The notes under the pieces were generated by a model, which ran no database searches, had not been told where the DNA came from, and saw nothing but the letters and a program-made list of their open reading frames with translations. DNA of 64,000 nt, from NCBI RefSeq assembly GCF_902167145.1, contig NC_050105.1, forward strand, positions 142,585,988-142,649,987. Direction: 5' to 3'. Numbering within the stretch: the first letter of the stretch is position 1; every line of letters starts with the position of its first letter. The translations under genes and the position numbers were made by a program. Of this stretch, positions 45,462 to 56,200 are shown one piece after another. This DNA is from Zea mays (Eukaryota; Streptophyta; Magnoliopsida; Poales; Poaceae).

Positions 45462-48400
45462 CTAGGGATAAAACTTTCTGAGGTGTTCTATGTTCCAGGA
45501 GTTCCCAACTTCTGTGCCATCCATCTGAGTAAGACGATACGATCCGGGCCGAGTGACTTCTGCTACCATGAAGGGTCCTTCCCATAAGGGCGATAACTTG
45601 TGTCGTCCCTCCCCCGTTAGAATTCGGCGGAGGACGAGATCTCCTACCGAGAAGGATCGTTGTCGCACAGCCTTGTCGTGATAGCGCCTTAGAGTCTGCT
45701 GGTACCGTGCCGATTGGATTACCGCGTTTAGCTGTTCTTCTTCAAGTACATCAATTTCCTCCAGCCTGGTGGCCTCAGCTTCTGCTATGCTTTCGAAGAT
45801 CAACCTTGGCGCCCCAAACTTGAGATCAGCGGGTAGCACTGCCTCCGACCCATAGACCATGAAGAAAGGAGTGTTTCCATGCAGGGCTCGGCTAGGTTGG
45901 GTTCTTAGGCTCCAAACGACATAGGGCAATTCCCTTATCCACTTTCCTACGAATTTTTCATTCTTGTCGAAGACCTTTTTCCTGAGTGCGTCCAGTATCA
46001 TCCCGTTGGCTCGCTCAACCTGCTCGTTGGCTCGTGGATGTGCTACGGATGCATACTTGATCTGAATGTTCTTTTGCTCACAGAAGTCGAAGAACTCTGA
46101 ACTTGAGAAGTTGGATCCTAAGTCAGTTATGATGCTGTTTGGTATCCCGAATCTGAATATTATGTCTTGTATGAATTCCACGGCCTTAGCAGAGGTTAAA
46201 GAAGCAATGGGCTTGATCTCTATCCATTTAGTGAATTTATCGATTGCTACCAATACGTGAGTGTATCCCCCTTGATCTTTCTTAAAAGGTCCAATCATAT
46301 CCAGTCCCCAGCATGCGAAAGGCCAAGTTACTGGTATGGTCTGCAGTTGTTGTGCTGGCAGATGTTGTTGCTTTGACAAGTATTGGCAAGCTTCGCACCT
46401 CTGAACTAACTCGGCTGCATCATTCTTTGATGTTGGCCAATAGAATCCTGACCTGAAGACTTTCCCGACTAGTGTTCTGGAGGCTGCATGTATTCCACAT
46501 TGCCCAGCATGGACCTCCTCCAGAAGTTGCTTCCCAGTGGACGGGAGAATGCACTTCATGAGGACGCCTGATGCACCCCTTCTGTATAAGGTCTCCCCAA
46601 TGAGTGTATAGTGAGCCGACTGTCTGGCAATGCGCTCTGCCGAGTTCTTGTCGTCTGGTTCTTCTTCACTTTTTATATACTTAATGATCGGCCTTCTCCA
46701 GTCATCAGAGTCTGACTCGGGTTGATCTATGATGTTTCACTCTTCTGTTTGATCCATTGAGATACTCGGATGTAGAATTTCTTGCACGAAGACTCCGGGT
46801 GGGACCTGAGTTCGACTGGATCCTAGTTTAGACAGTACATCGGCTGCTGTGTTCCGATCTCTTTCTACATGATGAAATTCCAGACCCTCGAATTTATCTT
46901 CCAGCTTTCGGACAGCAGCACAGTATTTTCCCATTGAATCGCTTGAACAATCCCACTCCTTGTTTATCTGGCTGATGACTACCAGAGAGTCTCCGTATAC
47001 CATCAATCTCTTGATGCCCAATGATATGGCGATGTTTAATCCATGGATCAGAGCTTCATACTCGGCTGCGTTGTTGGAGGCCGGAAATAGCAACTGGAGG
47101 GCGTACTTGAGGTGTTCGCCTCCGGGTGCGGTGAAGAGAATCCCTGCTCCTGCTCCCTGCAGCTTCAGCGAGCCATCAAAATACATTCGCCATACTTCTG
47201 CAGTCTCTGGGTTATCTGGTACTTGCTGTTCAGTCCATTCTGATACGAAATCAACCAGTGCTTGAGTTTTGATGGCAGTGCGAGGTCGGAATTCGATGTC
47301 ATGAGATCCCAGCTCGCAAGCCCACTTGGCTATTCGGCCAATGGCTTCCTTGTTGTGAAGAATATCCCCTATTGGAAAACCAGTGACTACTATGACTTTG
47401 TGATCATCAAAGTAGTGACGCAGCTTGCGGGCAGTTAGAAGTACTGCGTATAATAGCTTCTGAACTTGAGGATACTTTTTCTTTGAGGGGCCTAGAACTT
47501 CACTGATGAAGTAAACAGGATGTTGTACTGGATAGGCATGTCCTTCTTCTACTCGCTCGACTACCAACGCGGTGCTTACCACGTGAGTCGTGCAAGAGAT
47601 ATACAGTAGCAAATCTTCAGCTGGTTGAGTTGATGTAGCTCGCCGGGGTGGCTTCAGTACTGGTGGTGTTGTCAAGAATTTTTTCAGTGCATCTAGAGCT
47701 TCTTGTGCTTCCGAAGTCCATTGAAACTTATCCACCTTCTTGAGTAGCTTGTAAAATGGCAAACCTCTTTCCCCCCAGCCTGGATATAAATCTGCTCAGA
47801 GCTGCCATACATCCAGTAAGTCGTTGAACCTTCTTTTGTGATCGAGGAGCTTCCATTTTCATGATAGCCTCAATCTTATCCGGATTAGCCTCAATTCCTC
47901 GGTGGCTGACGATAAACCCGAGCAACTTTCCTGCTGGCACCCCGAAAACACATTTTTCGGGATTAAGCTTCCATCTATATCGTCTCAGGCTGTTGAAAAC
48001 CAGCTGTAAGTCTTCGATGAAGTTTTCCGAATTCTCCGTTTTGATTACCACATCATCTAGTAGGCCTCCACACGCTTGCCCCAGTGATCGGCCAAGCATG
48101 TTTGAATGGCTCTCTGATAAGTCGCTCCAGCGTTTTTGAGGCCGAACGGCATGGAGGTATAACAGAAAGCACCAAACGGAGTGATGAACGCCGTTTTTTC
48201 CTCGTCTTCCTTCGCCAAACTAATCTGATGATACCCGGAATAGCAATCTAAGAAAGACAGCACAGAACATCCAGCGGTGGAGTCCACCACCTGATCTATC
48301 CTTGGGAGCCCGAAGGGATCCTTCGGACAGTGTTTGTTGAGATCAGTATAGTCGACGCACATGCGCCAATCCACTTTATTCTTTTTGAGTACAAGAACAG

Positions 48401-48640
48401 GGTTAGCTAACCACTCGGGGTGTAATACTTCTCTAATAAATCCGGCCGCGACCAAGCGAGCTAACTCGGCGCGAATGGCCTCTCTCTTGTCGGGCGTGAA
48501 ACGACGTAGCTTTTGCCGAATCGGCCTCGCCTGGGATAGACCTTCAGTTTGTGCTCGGCCAGTTCTCTTGGGACTCCCGGCATATCCGCAGGTTGCCATG
48601 CGAATACATCTCGATTATCTTGCAGAAACTGGACGAGCGC
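45462..48640 (-). pseudogene. pol: Tat-type gypsy pol of element 4: RT, RNase H, second RNase H, integrase (broken)
   Basis: The RT begins near 48640, with a frame change near 48540, and reads to 48057 (CVDYTDLNKHCPKDPFGLP, SFLDCYSGYHQI). At the catalytic motif one base is missing, so the Tyr-Val-Asp-Asp codons become a stop at 48057-48059. The neighbouring frame continues with DDVVIKTENSENF to 47728. Another frame change near 47760 leads into RNase H and then a second RNase-H-like domain (YFDGSLKLQGAGAGILF), typical of Tat elements. A single stop at 46737 follows, then integrase with CEACQ, D (GLDMIGPF), D (IITDLGSNF) and E (EQVERANG), ending at 45462. The residue after the second D differs from the usual Asn. 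The gene is not functional as read. Confidence 0.9.
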
Positions 48641-48646
48641 GCTTTC

Positions 48647-49420
48647 CTATTTGTCGTCCAAGCTGGAGCTGATGATGGCAGTCTTGCGCTCATCAGCGAA
48701 CCCCAGGTTGATTCTTTTGGTTTCTTCAGTCGGCCGCATAGAGGTCGCAGCCTGAGCTTCGTTTGCCGGTACTGCAAGGTCCTCTTCAGGCTTAGAGTTC
48801 GCCAGTGTCGAGGAAACCGCTGATGGCTTGGTGGTGAGGGCTGCTTGGATGGCCACTCGGAAACACTCTGCGGCGCCTTGGAAGTCGGTGCGCACAGTTA
48901 TGATTCCTTGCGGCCCTGGCATCTTCAGTATCATATATGTGTAATGAGGGATGGCCATGAATTTGGCCAGTCCCGGCCTCCCGATGATGGCGTTGTACCC
49001 GCAGTCGAAGTTCGCCACTTCGAACCTCAGGAACTCGGTTCTGTAGTTCTCCGGAGTTCCGAAGGTGACTGGCATGTAGATGTGGCCCAGCGGGTATTCC
49101 CCTTCCGTCGGCACGATGCCGAAGAAAGGAGTGTCCGACTCGTGGAGCTCTTTGAGGTGAACTCCCAAGCCTTGGAGTGTCCGGGGGAAGGTGACGTTGA
49201 TGCTGCTCCCCCCGTCCACTAGCACCTTCTTCACCCGGCTCTCTCGGATCACCGGATCGACGAGGAGCGGGTATTTGCCTGGATGGTCGAAGTTAAGCCA
49301 TTGATCCTCCCGAGTGAAAGTGATCGGGTGCTCCGACCACCGGTATGGGGCGGGAGGACCGGTGGTCGCCACCAGTATTTGGCGGTCGTTGAGCTTTTAT
49401 TGTCGTTTGTTCTCCTGCGA
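48647..49420 (-). pseudogene. gypsy protease region of element 4
   Basis: The frame is continuous with gag upstream except for stops near 49396 and 49553. It includes the aspartic-protease-like motif VLVDGGSSINV, where the usual D-S/T-G reads DGGSS as is common in Tat elements, and GYNAIIGRPGLAKFMAI, the second half of the protease fold. A stop at 48647 (TAG) separates it from the linker to RT. Confidence 0.8.
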
Positions 49421-49552
49421 TCCGTGTCCGCCGAAGATGACGTTGACCTCTCTGTCCACGCGCGGGAAAGCTCCTCCTACTCCCCCCTCCTCCTGCTGAT
49501 GGGGTTGTCGTGGTTCATCTGGTCCTCCCCTCGGCGGAGGAGGAGGTAGAGG

Positions 49553-51463
49553 TTAGAAGGGTCGGCCGTGCCCGATGGAGTGCTTGAAGTCCCGGCAGTT
49601 ACAAAGAGTGTGGCGCATGTCTTTGTGGTACGGGCACTGGGTGTCGAGGATGTCGTCTAGCGTGCGTTCGCCTCCGCGAGGTCCTCCTCGGGCGCGAGAG
49701 GCAGGTGGTCCGGCGGCGTGCACTTCTTCGCGAGGCCTCTTCTCCCAGCGTTTGTCGGGTTGCTGGTTGGCGTCGCGTCGTGGTGCTGCCGGTGCGGGCT
49801 TTGCTCCTCCGATGAGGTCCTGAGCTCGCTCGTCGGCGGTGATGTAGAGATCAGCTTCCCGGAACAGCTCCTCGGAAGTAGTCGGCGCCTTCTGCAGTAT
49901 GGCTTGGACGAAGGCCGAGTCATTGGATCCTCTGTAGAAGTCCTCGATCACGGGCGCCTCCGTGACCTCGGGGATACGATTTCTCATGGTCTGGAACCTT
50001 TTGAGGTACGACCGAAGAGTTTCGTCCCCCCGGCGCTTGATGGATTTGAGGTCCCATGGTTGCGCCGGTTTGTCAGAGAGGGACTGGAAATTGGCGGTGA
50101 AGCGTCGACTGAAGTCGCCCCAGTCGTCGATGCAGTGTCGGGGTAGATGTCGTAGCCATTGCAGCGCGTCTTGCCCAAGGACGATGGGTAAATACGCGGT
50201 CATCACGTCTTCGGACGCCCCGGCAGCTCGAGCAGCGGTGGTGTAGACGGCCAGCCAACCCCCTGGATCCTACTTAGGTTCATACTTGTCGACATTGGAT
50301 ACCTTGAAGTTGGGAGGCCATTGGATGGCCCTAAGGCGTGGAGTAAGAGCAGACACTCCGCAGGTGTCCTCCTGTCGTCGGGGATGATGCCTGTCCCGGG
50401 GAGGGGAGTAGTGGTGGTGGTTCCTCGACCGTCCCCGGGTGGTACCGCCAGTTGAGGCCGTTGCTGACTCAGTTCTGGTGGCCTGGCTCTGAGCTGGGAT
50501 ACCATGATCCCTGTCGTACTCCTCCCGGCGGCGGATCTCGTTCTCATGCCGCCGTTCGCGCGAAGCATTAATGGAGCTTCGCGCGTCTCGGCGACTGTTG
50601 ATGGCATGTCGTAGATCGTTCGACGGGTGAGCAAGTGGTAGAAGATCGTTCGAGCGAAGTCGGTAGCCCTCGGCGTCGGGAGTCCGAGGGAGTCCATCAG
50701 CTATCCGAGCCAATACTCCTCCGACTTCGCTCGGCGTGTTCATGGCTCGGGCAAAGTCAGGGTTCAGGTTGCGCCCGAAGAATGGATTCTCCCGACGTTG
50801 CCTTGCAACCTGCTCGGCTTGTTCCTGAGCCCGGCGGCGATCACGTCGTCGGGAATTCCTTCGTTCTCTGAAGACGCGCTCTTCCGGAGTTTCTCCTATC
50901 TCCGAGACCTCGTCTCGCGAGACAGGTTGCTCCGGATCCCGTTCTCCGGCCGCGTGATGTCGTCGAACGTTCCTGCGCCGGTTCCTCCGTCGGCGGGATT
51001 CTCGTTGAGGCGGTTCTTTTCCGGGTGCAGTCGGCTCGTCGTCGGAGACGGTAGGTGGCTCCACCCTCCCGATGAAGAGGACGTCGGGATAGAATGGTGC
51101 TGCTGTCGTGGCGATCTTCTTTCCGTTCTCCTTTGAGGGCGGAGGAACGGAAAGAACAACTTGCTTCCCCTTGGTCTCCTTCTTCCTCGCGATCTGCGTC
51201 CATTCTTTTGTCGGGGAAGTAGACAGTGGAGTTCTTCGGGTCAGCGGGCCCTCGGCCCCCAACTTTCCGGAGACGATCTTTTTCCGGAGAGCTGGAAGTT
51301 GCACCTCTCCGGCATTTTCGGAGTTCGTTGGAGGAGACTTCTTTTCCGGCGGATCCGCGATACAGTGTAGAATTCCCTCTTCATCCGCTACAGATGAGAT
51401 TGTTCCGAAGCAGAATACGGATCCGGGATGCAGGGTGATCTTGCTGTAGAAGGTGACGGCCAT
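49553..51463 (-). pseudogene. gag: gypsy gag of element 4 with one in-frame amber stop
   Basis: A likely ATG at 51463 (MAVTFYSKITLHPGS) leads into an Arg/Glu-rich region of several hundred residues (RESRRRRNRRRNVRRHH, RREEYDRDHG). TAG at 50270-50272 interrupts the frame. Sequence on both sides is in the same frame and coherent, so a point change is likely. The retrotransposon gag domain follows (YLPIVLGQDALQWLRHLP, FANFQSLSDKP-like, TLRSYLKRFQTMRNRIPEV), ending with CPYHKDMRHTLCNCRDF, a Cys/His cluster in the position of the zinc knuckle, and a stop at 49553. Confidence 0.87.
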
Positions 51464-51489
51464 TGAGCTAGCTTGGATCGTCGACACAC

Positions 51490-51507
51490 CCCCTACCTGG
51501 CGCGCCA
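51490..51507 (-). other. Primer-binding site of element 4
   Basis: The - strand reads TGGCGCGCCAGGTAGGGG two bases after the 5' LTR end. This form is shared by maize Tat-type elements. The tRNA used is not certain from the sequence. Confidence 0.8.
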
Positions 51508-51509
51508 GC

Positions 51510-52119
51510 TGTCGGTGTTTTGGGTCCGACCGCAGACCCGGGGTTGCCCCTCAAGGTGTTTTTAGGAGTAGGACGGTGTCGACAACTGTAGCAAAATGGT
51601 TCGTGCCGATTGCACGAGGGACAGTGGACAAGGTTTACAGGTTCGGGCCGCTTAGAGATGCGTAACACCCTACGTCCTGGGGAGTATGCTTGGTGGACAA
51701 GGTTACAAGAGAGCTCTCTGAGTGCAGAGAGTTGACGTGGGTGGCTAAGTAATAGGGTCGATCGATCTGAAGGGGTGCCCCCTAGGCCTTATATACTCGA
51801 CCGTGGGGCAATACACGTGGATATGATAACAACGAGTAGCTAGAAGATAGTGAACTGCTTGAGTTTATCTCCATGTAACCCTGCCGACTTATCCTCGCAT
51901 GGCTCCGTTGCGTGGGGGCTCCAGCGCGGGAAAGTCGGATCTCTGTTGTGGTCATTCGCTCAACGTTGTGGATCGTCCGGGTTTGCATCCATCCGGCCTC
52001 ATGTCGATCTGCTCTGCTGGTTGTCTCTCCCCAGGCCCACGAAAGAATGACCTTACGATTTATTGGGCCCTTGGGCCTTTCGTGAGGTCTTTTACTCTTT
52101 TAGTGGACACGGGGGATAT
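51510..52119 (-). repeat. 5' LTR of element 4, terminal bases missing
   Basis: It matches 26948-27559 with about 8 substitutions by eye. Homology stops at GGGGGATAT, so the last about 10-12 bp including the TG terminus are lost. The flank begins with a 35-bp tandem duplication instead of a target duplication. Confidence 0.9.
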
Positions 52120-52185
52120 TCAATGTCTTGCTACCCACATTAATTCCACCATATTCAATGTCTTGCTACCCACATTAATTCCAGC
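52116..52185. repeat. 35-bp tandem duplication at the border of element 4
   Basis: Two copies, 52116-52150 and 52151-52185, both start ATATTCAATGTCTTGC and differ only at one base near the end (CCACC against CCAGC). The first four bases overlap the truncated LTR end. Confidence 0.9.
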
Positions 52186-52830
52186 ATATTGGTAGAGCAT
52201 TGCAAGCACCAAAAGCCTAGTGAGGATATTAGAGAATCTTAATCTCGCATTTGTTCCTCATTAGCGCTAGCGAGAGCCACCTAGAGCACACACCACTTGC
52301 ATTAGGCTTCTCTTGGTCAAGCGAAAGTCTACGGCTTGTTACTCTTAGTGATCGGCATCACCTAGACGGCTTGGTGGTGTTGGGAGCTCGGTGATCACTG
52401 TGGAGATCTTGTTGGTGACCCGGCTCAAGTTTGTAAGCGGCCTTGAGGGATCCATCGCGCCGGAGTGGCAAAGGATCATCTCGTAGTGAGCACTTGGTTC
52501 TTACGAGGACCAAGGAGGAGCAATACCCTTGCGCGGGTGCTCCAACGAGAACTAGTGGAGAATGCCGACTCTTCGATACCTCGGGAAAAATTGGAGGAGT
52601 CTTCTAAACCTTGTTTCACATTCCGCACTTAATTAAAGCATTACATTGTGTATTTATTTAGCAAGTATTTGAAGTATTGTCTTAGCATTGTTGTATTTCT
52701 AATATTATTATCTTAGTGCTAGTTGTTAGGTGAAGTTACTCTTGCTTAGCTCTTACTTAGATTTTATTTTAATTAGTGTTGATTTTTAGAAAAGTCCAAT
52801 TCACCCCCTTTTGGACATCGTGATCCTTTC
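52186..52830 (+). repeat. 3' LTR of element 3, distal part
   Basis: The sequence resumes after element 4 and ends GTGATCCTTTC, matching the 5' LTR end at 11446. The stretch 52563-52830 is the part shared with the 5' LTR. The final A is changed to C. Beyond it the sequence is not retrotransposon. Confidence 0.88.
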
Positions 52831-53278
52831 CCACTGCTTGATTCGCAACGTGATTTGTTTTCCATCGCTAAAACACGTTCCAGAACTATTGTTGGAGGAT
52901 AAGCTCCTTTATGATTTAAGGTATAGCTGTTTGTGTGCTGATGCCACTGCAGTTCCGTCGGCAGCTACGGCGCCGCACCAAAGGGGAACGATAGCATGTA
53001 TGAGTACAGTAAATTAATTCTGAAACATGACTTGGGCGCATGATCTTCTGCGTTTCAAGAATAGCTAGTGAAGAACCACAGCACCCATCCGTAAGCAAAC
53101 CTATACTCCCATACCACCTTAAAAAAACAATTCTCGGCACCAATAACTGACATAAGAAATTATAGATTCAAGGTGTACTGACAGGTATGCACAAAACCAT
53201 CGAATGAACATGTGCTACAAGTAGCCACAAGTAACTCCAAATTTTCTCAACAAACGTAACTCTCCATCATGACTGGCT
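52831..53278. other. 3' flank of the SCAMP gene
   Basis: Moderately AT-rich sequence lies between the retrotransposon nest and the SCAMP stop codon. It must contain the 3' untranslated region of that gene. I see no other gene or repeat. Confidence 0.6.
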
Positions 53279-56200
53279 TCACTTGTTCCCTCTGAAGTAC
53301 ATGTACACTTTCTGCACACATCAAGACACAGATAGCAAATGTTATGCTTTAGCATTCTGTAATATTGGTATCAGATGCAACAAGTTGTAAGAGTAATTCG
53401 TTACGCTGAGTCCATAAATATTTAGAAAACGGTATTTTTTTCATCCAAATGACAGACTCGATAAAAATATCAAGTCAACCAAACATATCGTTTGGCAAAT
53501 CAGACATTAAGAAATTGGTAGCAATATGTTTCTCAATGAAATGCCCCCCTTGACCCCTGAACGTGGGGCCAAGTCCAGAACCTCCTGCAAGCTTAGTAGC
53601 TGGGACTGCCGCTGTTACATTCCTCTCTGCCCAATGACACCACCTCTAAGGCAAGCCTGCCGTTAATTCTCTAAGTCAAAAATACTGTGGACCACCTCTT
53701 TCTGCAGGGTCCAAGCCACCTTCGAGACCAAAACCGTCATCTGCACAGCACTACACCGAGGCCGTTCGTGCAGGGCCACCATGTGGGCGGGACAGAGGAG
53801 TGGGGCGGCCTCAGGCCTCGTGGCATACCACCACAAAACCACCTCAGGGGCCCATCTAAATGGTATTGCATAGTTTAGTGTGTGGAATACCAGGTTTTAT
53901 AGGTTGAGCGGGTGAAGTAAGCACCCGGATACCTTAGGGTGTATGTGGACTTTTTTTCTAACATTAATGTCCATAAAATATTTATATGAATGCAAACTTC
54001 AGATTTCCATACCAAAAAAGGACTGCTGATGAGCTGATCTAGTATGCTGTTGCACAATGGAACATCCACTAGTTTGTAGAAACATTGAAATGCCAAGGTA
54101 GCAGAGTGATGATTGTTGAGGGAAAAAACTTTCATACCTGAAGAACCCCAATGCTCAGCAGTGTCTCCAGACAAAACAGTGCAAACCCCACAAAGTAAAA
54201 GATCTGAAACAGGGAAGTATTAATTCTTATCACCCCAAGATTTGGGAGACAACAGATATCCGACAAGAAAAGTGTGTGCACCACTCAGCTTACCCCAATT
54301 ATCACATGTTCAGAGAAAGTGTCAATCGCAGCCAGAATACCACTGACAAGAATAAAAAAAAAAGTTATGCGTCAGACTAAGCATAATACATTGATGTTAA
54401 AAAAATAGGTAAGCTATGAATTCACACACCATCCACTCAAGCTAATACATTTAAGAGCAAATTTACAGACCCAATAAAGCATATATCAACAAGCAGTTCT
54501 GCTGCTAAGGGCGTGTTTCGCGGAGGAGCGAACGTTTCGCGTGATGGCACGTGCCCCCGAACATTTCGCAAAAAGCCCTTTACCTTCTCGGGAATCAACC
54601 CATCGTTCGCCTCTCTGTTCCTCCACCGTGAACCCACTTCAATCCAGTGAGCGGTGCCTGTGACCGTGTCTTCTCCCTCCGGATCCGTCACTCCCTGCTC
54701 GCAAACCCTAGCTCCTCTCTTCCCCTTCTCTCGATGGCGAAGTGGGCCGGAACACAGACAGGGATCGCGAGTGCGAGCGGAGGCGCTCCCTCCCCGTCGG
54801 CAGATCGGGACCGCTCCCACCGCCGCCACTCTCACCGACGCCGTCCATGCCCCTCTCCCAACATCAATCGCCACAAGCGCCTCGGCGAGGCGTCCCTTGC
54901 CTCCGTGGACCACCTCCATAAGGAGGATAACAAGGCTGTCGACTCTCACGTGACACCCGACGGAGACCTTGAGGCCGCGGCTCACGACGGGTAGCCAGCC
55001 GCAGCCTCGCTCCCCCCCCCCCCAACCACCACCAATCCGCCCCCTATGGCCCCACCCTTCCAGCTTGAGTCCGACAGCCCGGGCGGCTGTCAGCAGCAGA
55101 ACAACAGGTATTTTGTGATATCCTGGCCCCTGGGATGGGATGTCCTGGCCCAAGGCTTAATAGAATTAATAGTAATCATACCAACAAGGTGCATCTTATT
55201 TTTCGGAAGTCTACCTCGAAAGAACCTCCAAGTTAAGCGTGCTTGGCTTAGAGCCATTTGGGATGGGTGACCGACCAGGAAGTTTTCTCGAGTGTGCATG
55301 AGTGAGGACAAAGTGTGCACAAAAGACGAGTGTTGGTCTGTGGGGACAATATATGATCCTAGAGAGCTGCCAGGAGTAAGTACCACCGGTCCAGGGATTG
55401 GACGGGGTGTTACATATTTGGCATTTGAGTGTTTTGCATCTGTTTTTCAACTTCACTTGCACACTGCCACAACCCCCAGTTCTTGATTTCTAGCACGTAC
55501 AACGTATGTTTCTGTGCGAATTCACTGGCCATCATTCTTGTGTTCAGGGTCTGGAGGCTGAACCAATGGTGTCAGGCTTTGGCTGCTCTTACCCTGTTAC
55601 TGGTACCTATGGCTGGTGCTAATTTTCTTTATTTATGATCTGTTTAACTGAAGGTGTGAATCGTTCAAGTGTTCTTTACACATACAGGCTGCTAAGTGTC
55701 ATTTTGTTATCGTGTCATGGCACATATTTCAGTACTTGGTTGAGGCTGGAGCTATTACAGTAAAGCATGTGCGCAAGGAAGATTGTGCCATGTTGCCAAA
55801 GCGACCGGTGCAGCTATGGTAACCAACTGTTTTTACTTATTAATTAAAATTAAGATACAAAACCAAACAGCAGAACTGTTAGCAATGTAAGGTCAAATTG
55901 CTTTATGTATGCTTGAATAGTATAAATAGGAGTGAACAGTTTCATAGAAAATATTTGTTACTTCCTCCGTTCCAAATTAGAGGATGTTTTGGATTTTCAA
56001 TATTCGTAGTTTTTTGCTATGCACCTGGATAGATGTTATGCCTAGAACTATGTACCTAGAAATGCCAATACATCTGTATAATTTGAAATTTTGGAAAGCA
56101 GAGAGCACGGCATAAACCATTATTAGGATTTTAGGTACCTTGACAATTGAACCTTTCAGGTGAGTACATTACATGGAAGGTGAAGAAACGTTTGTTTCAT

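Larger units (their letters stand above)
26948..52119 (-). mobile_element. Element 4: Ty3/gypsy element of Tat type with genes on the opposite strand
   Basis: Two LTRs (26948-27569 and 51510-52119) flank, on the - strand, gag, protease, RT, RNase H, a second RNase-H-like domain and integrase. A long region follows between pol and the 3' LTR with two + strand genes and tandem repeats. This extra region and the doubled RNase H are known of grass Tat elements (RIRE2, Grande, Cinful types). By eye the LTRs differ at about 8 of 610 positions. Element 5 is inserted between pol and the 3' LTR. Confidence 0.9.
11185..52830 (+). mobile_element. Element 3: old Ty1/copia element, outer host of the nest
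   Basis: The end of its 5' LTR (11185-11446) is repeated at 52563-52830, the end of its 3' LTR. Between these lie primer site, gag, pol, a third ORF, a polypurine tract and a 3' LTR split by element 4. The two LTR ends differ at ten or more places in about 260 bp by eye, including small deletions, so the insertion is old. The start of the 5' LTR would be left of position 1, beyond elements 1 and 2. Confidence 0.9.

Noticed and set aside
54437..55153. 238-codon - strand ORF across the Helitron-like insertion
   Set aside because: It crosses the Cassandra insertion border and reads antisense to the exon-like piece. It is Gly/Arg-rich by composition only.
55173..55299. Functional 5S rRNA gene
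   Set aside because: The match is partial with a diverged middle, and it lies within LTR-like ends with target duplications, as in Cassandra.
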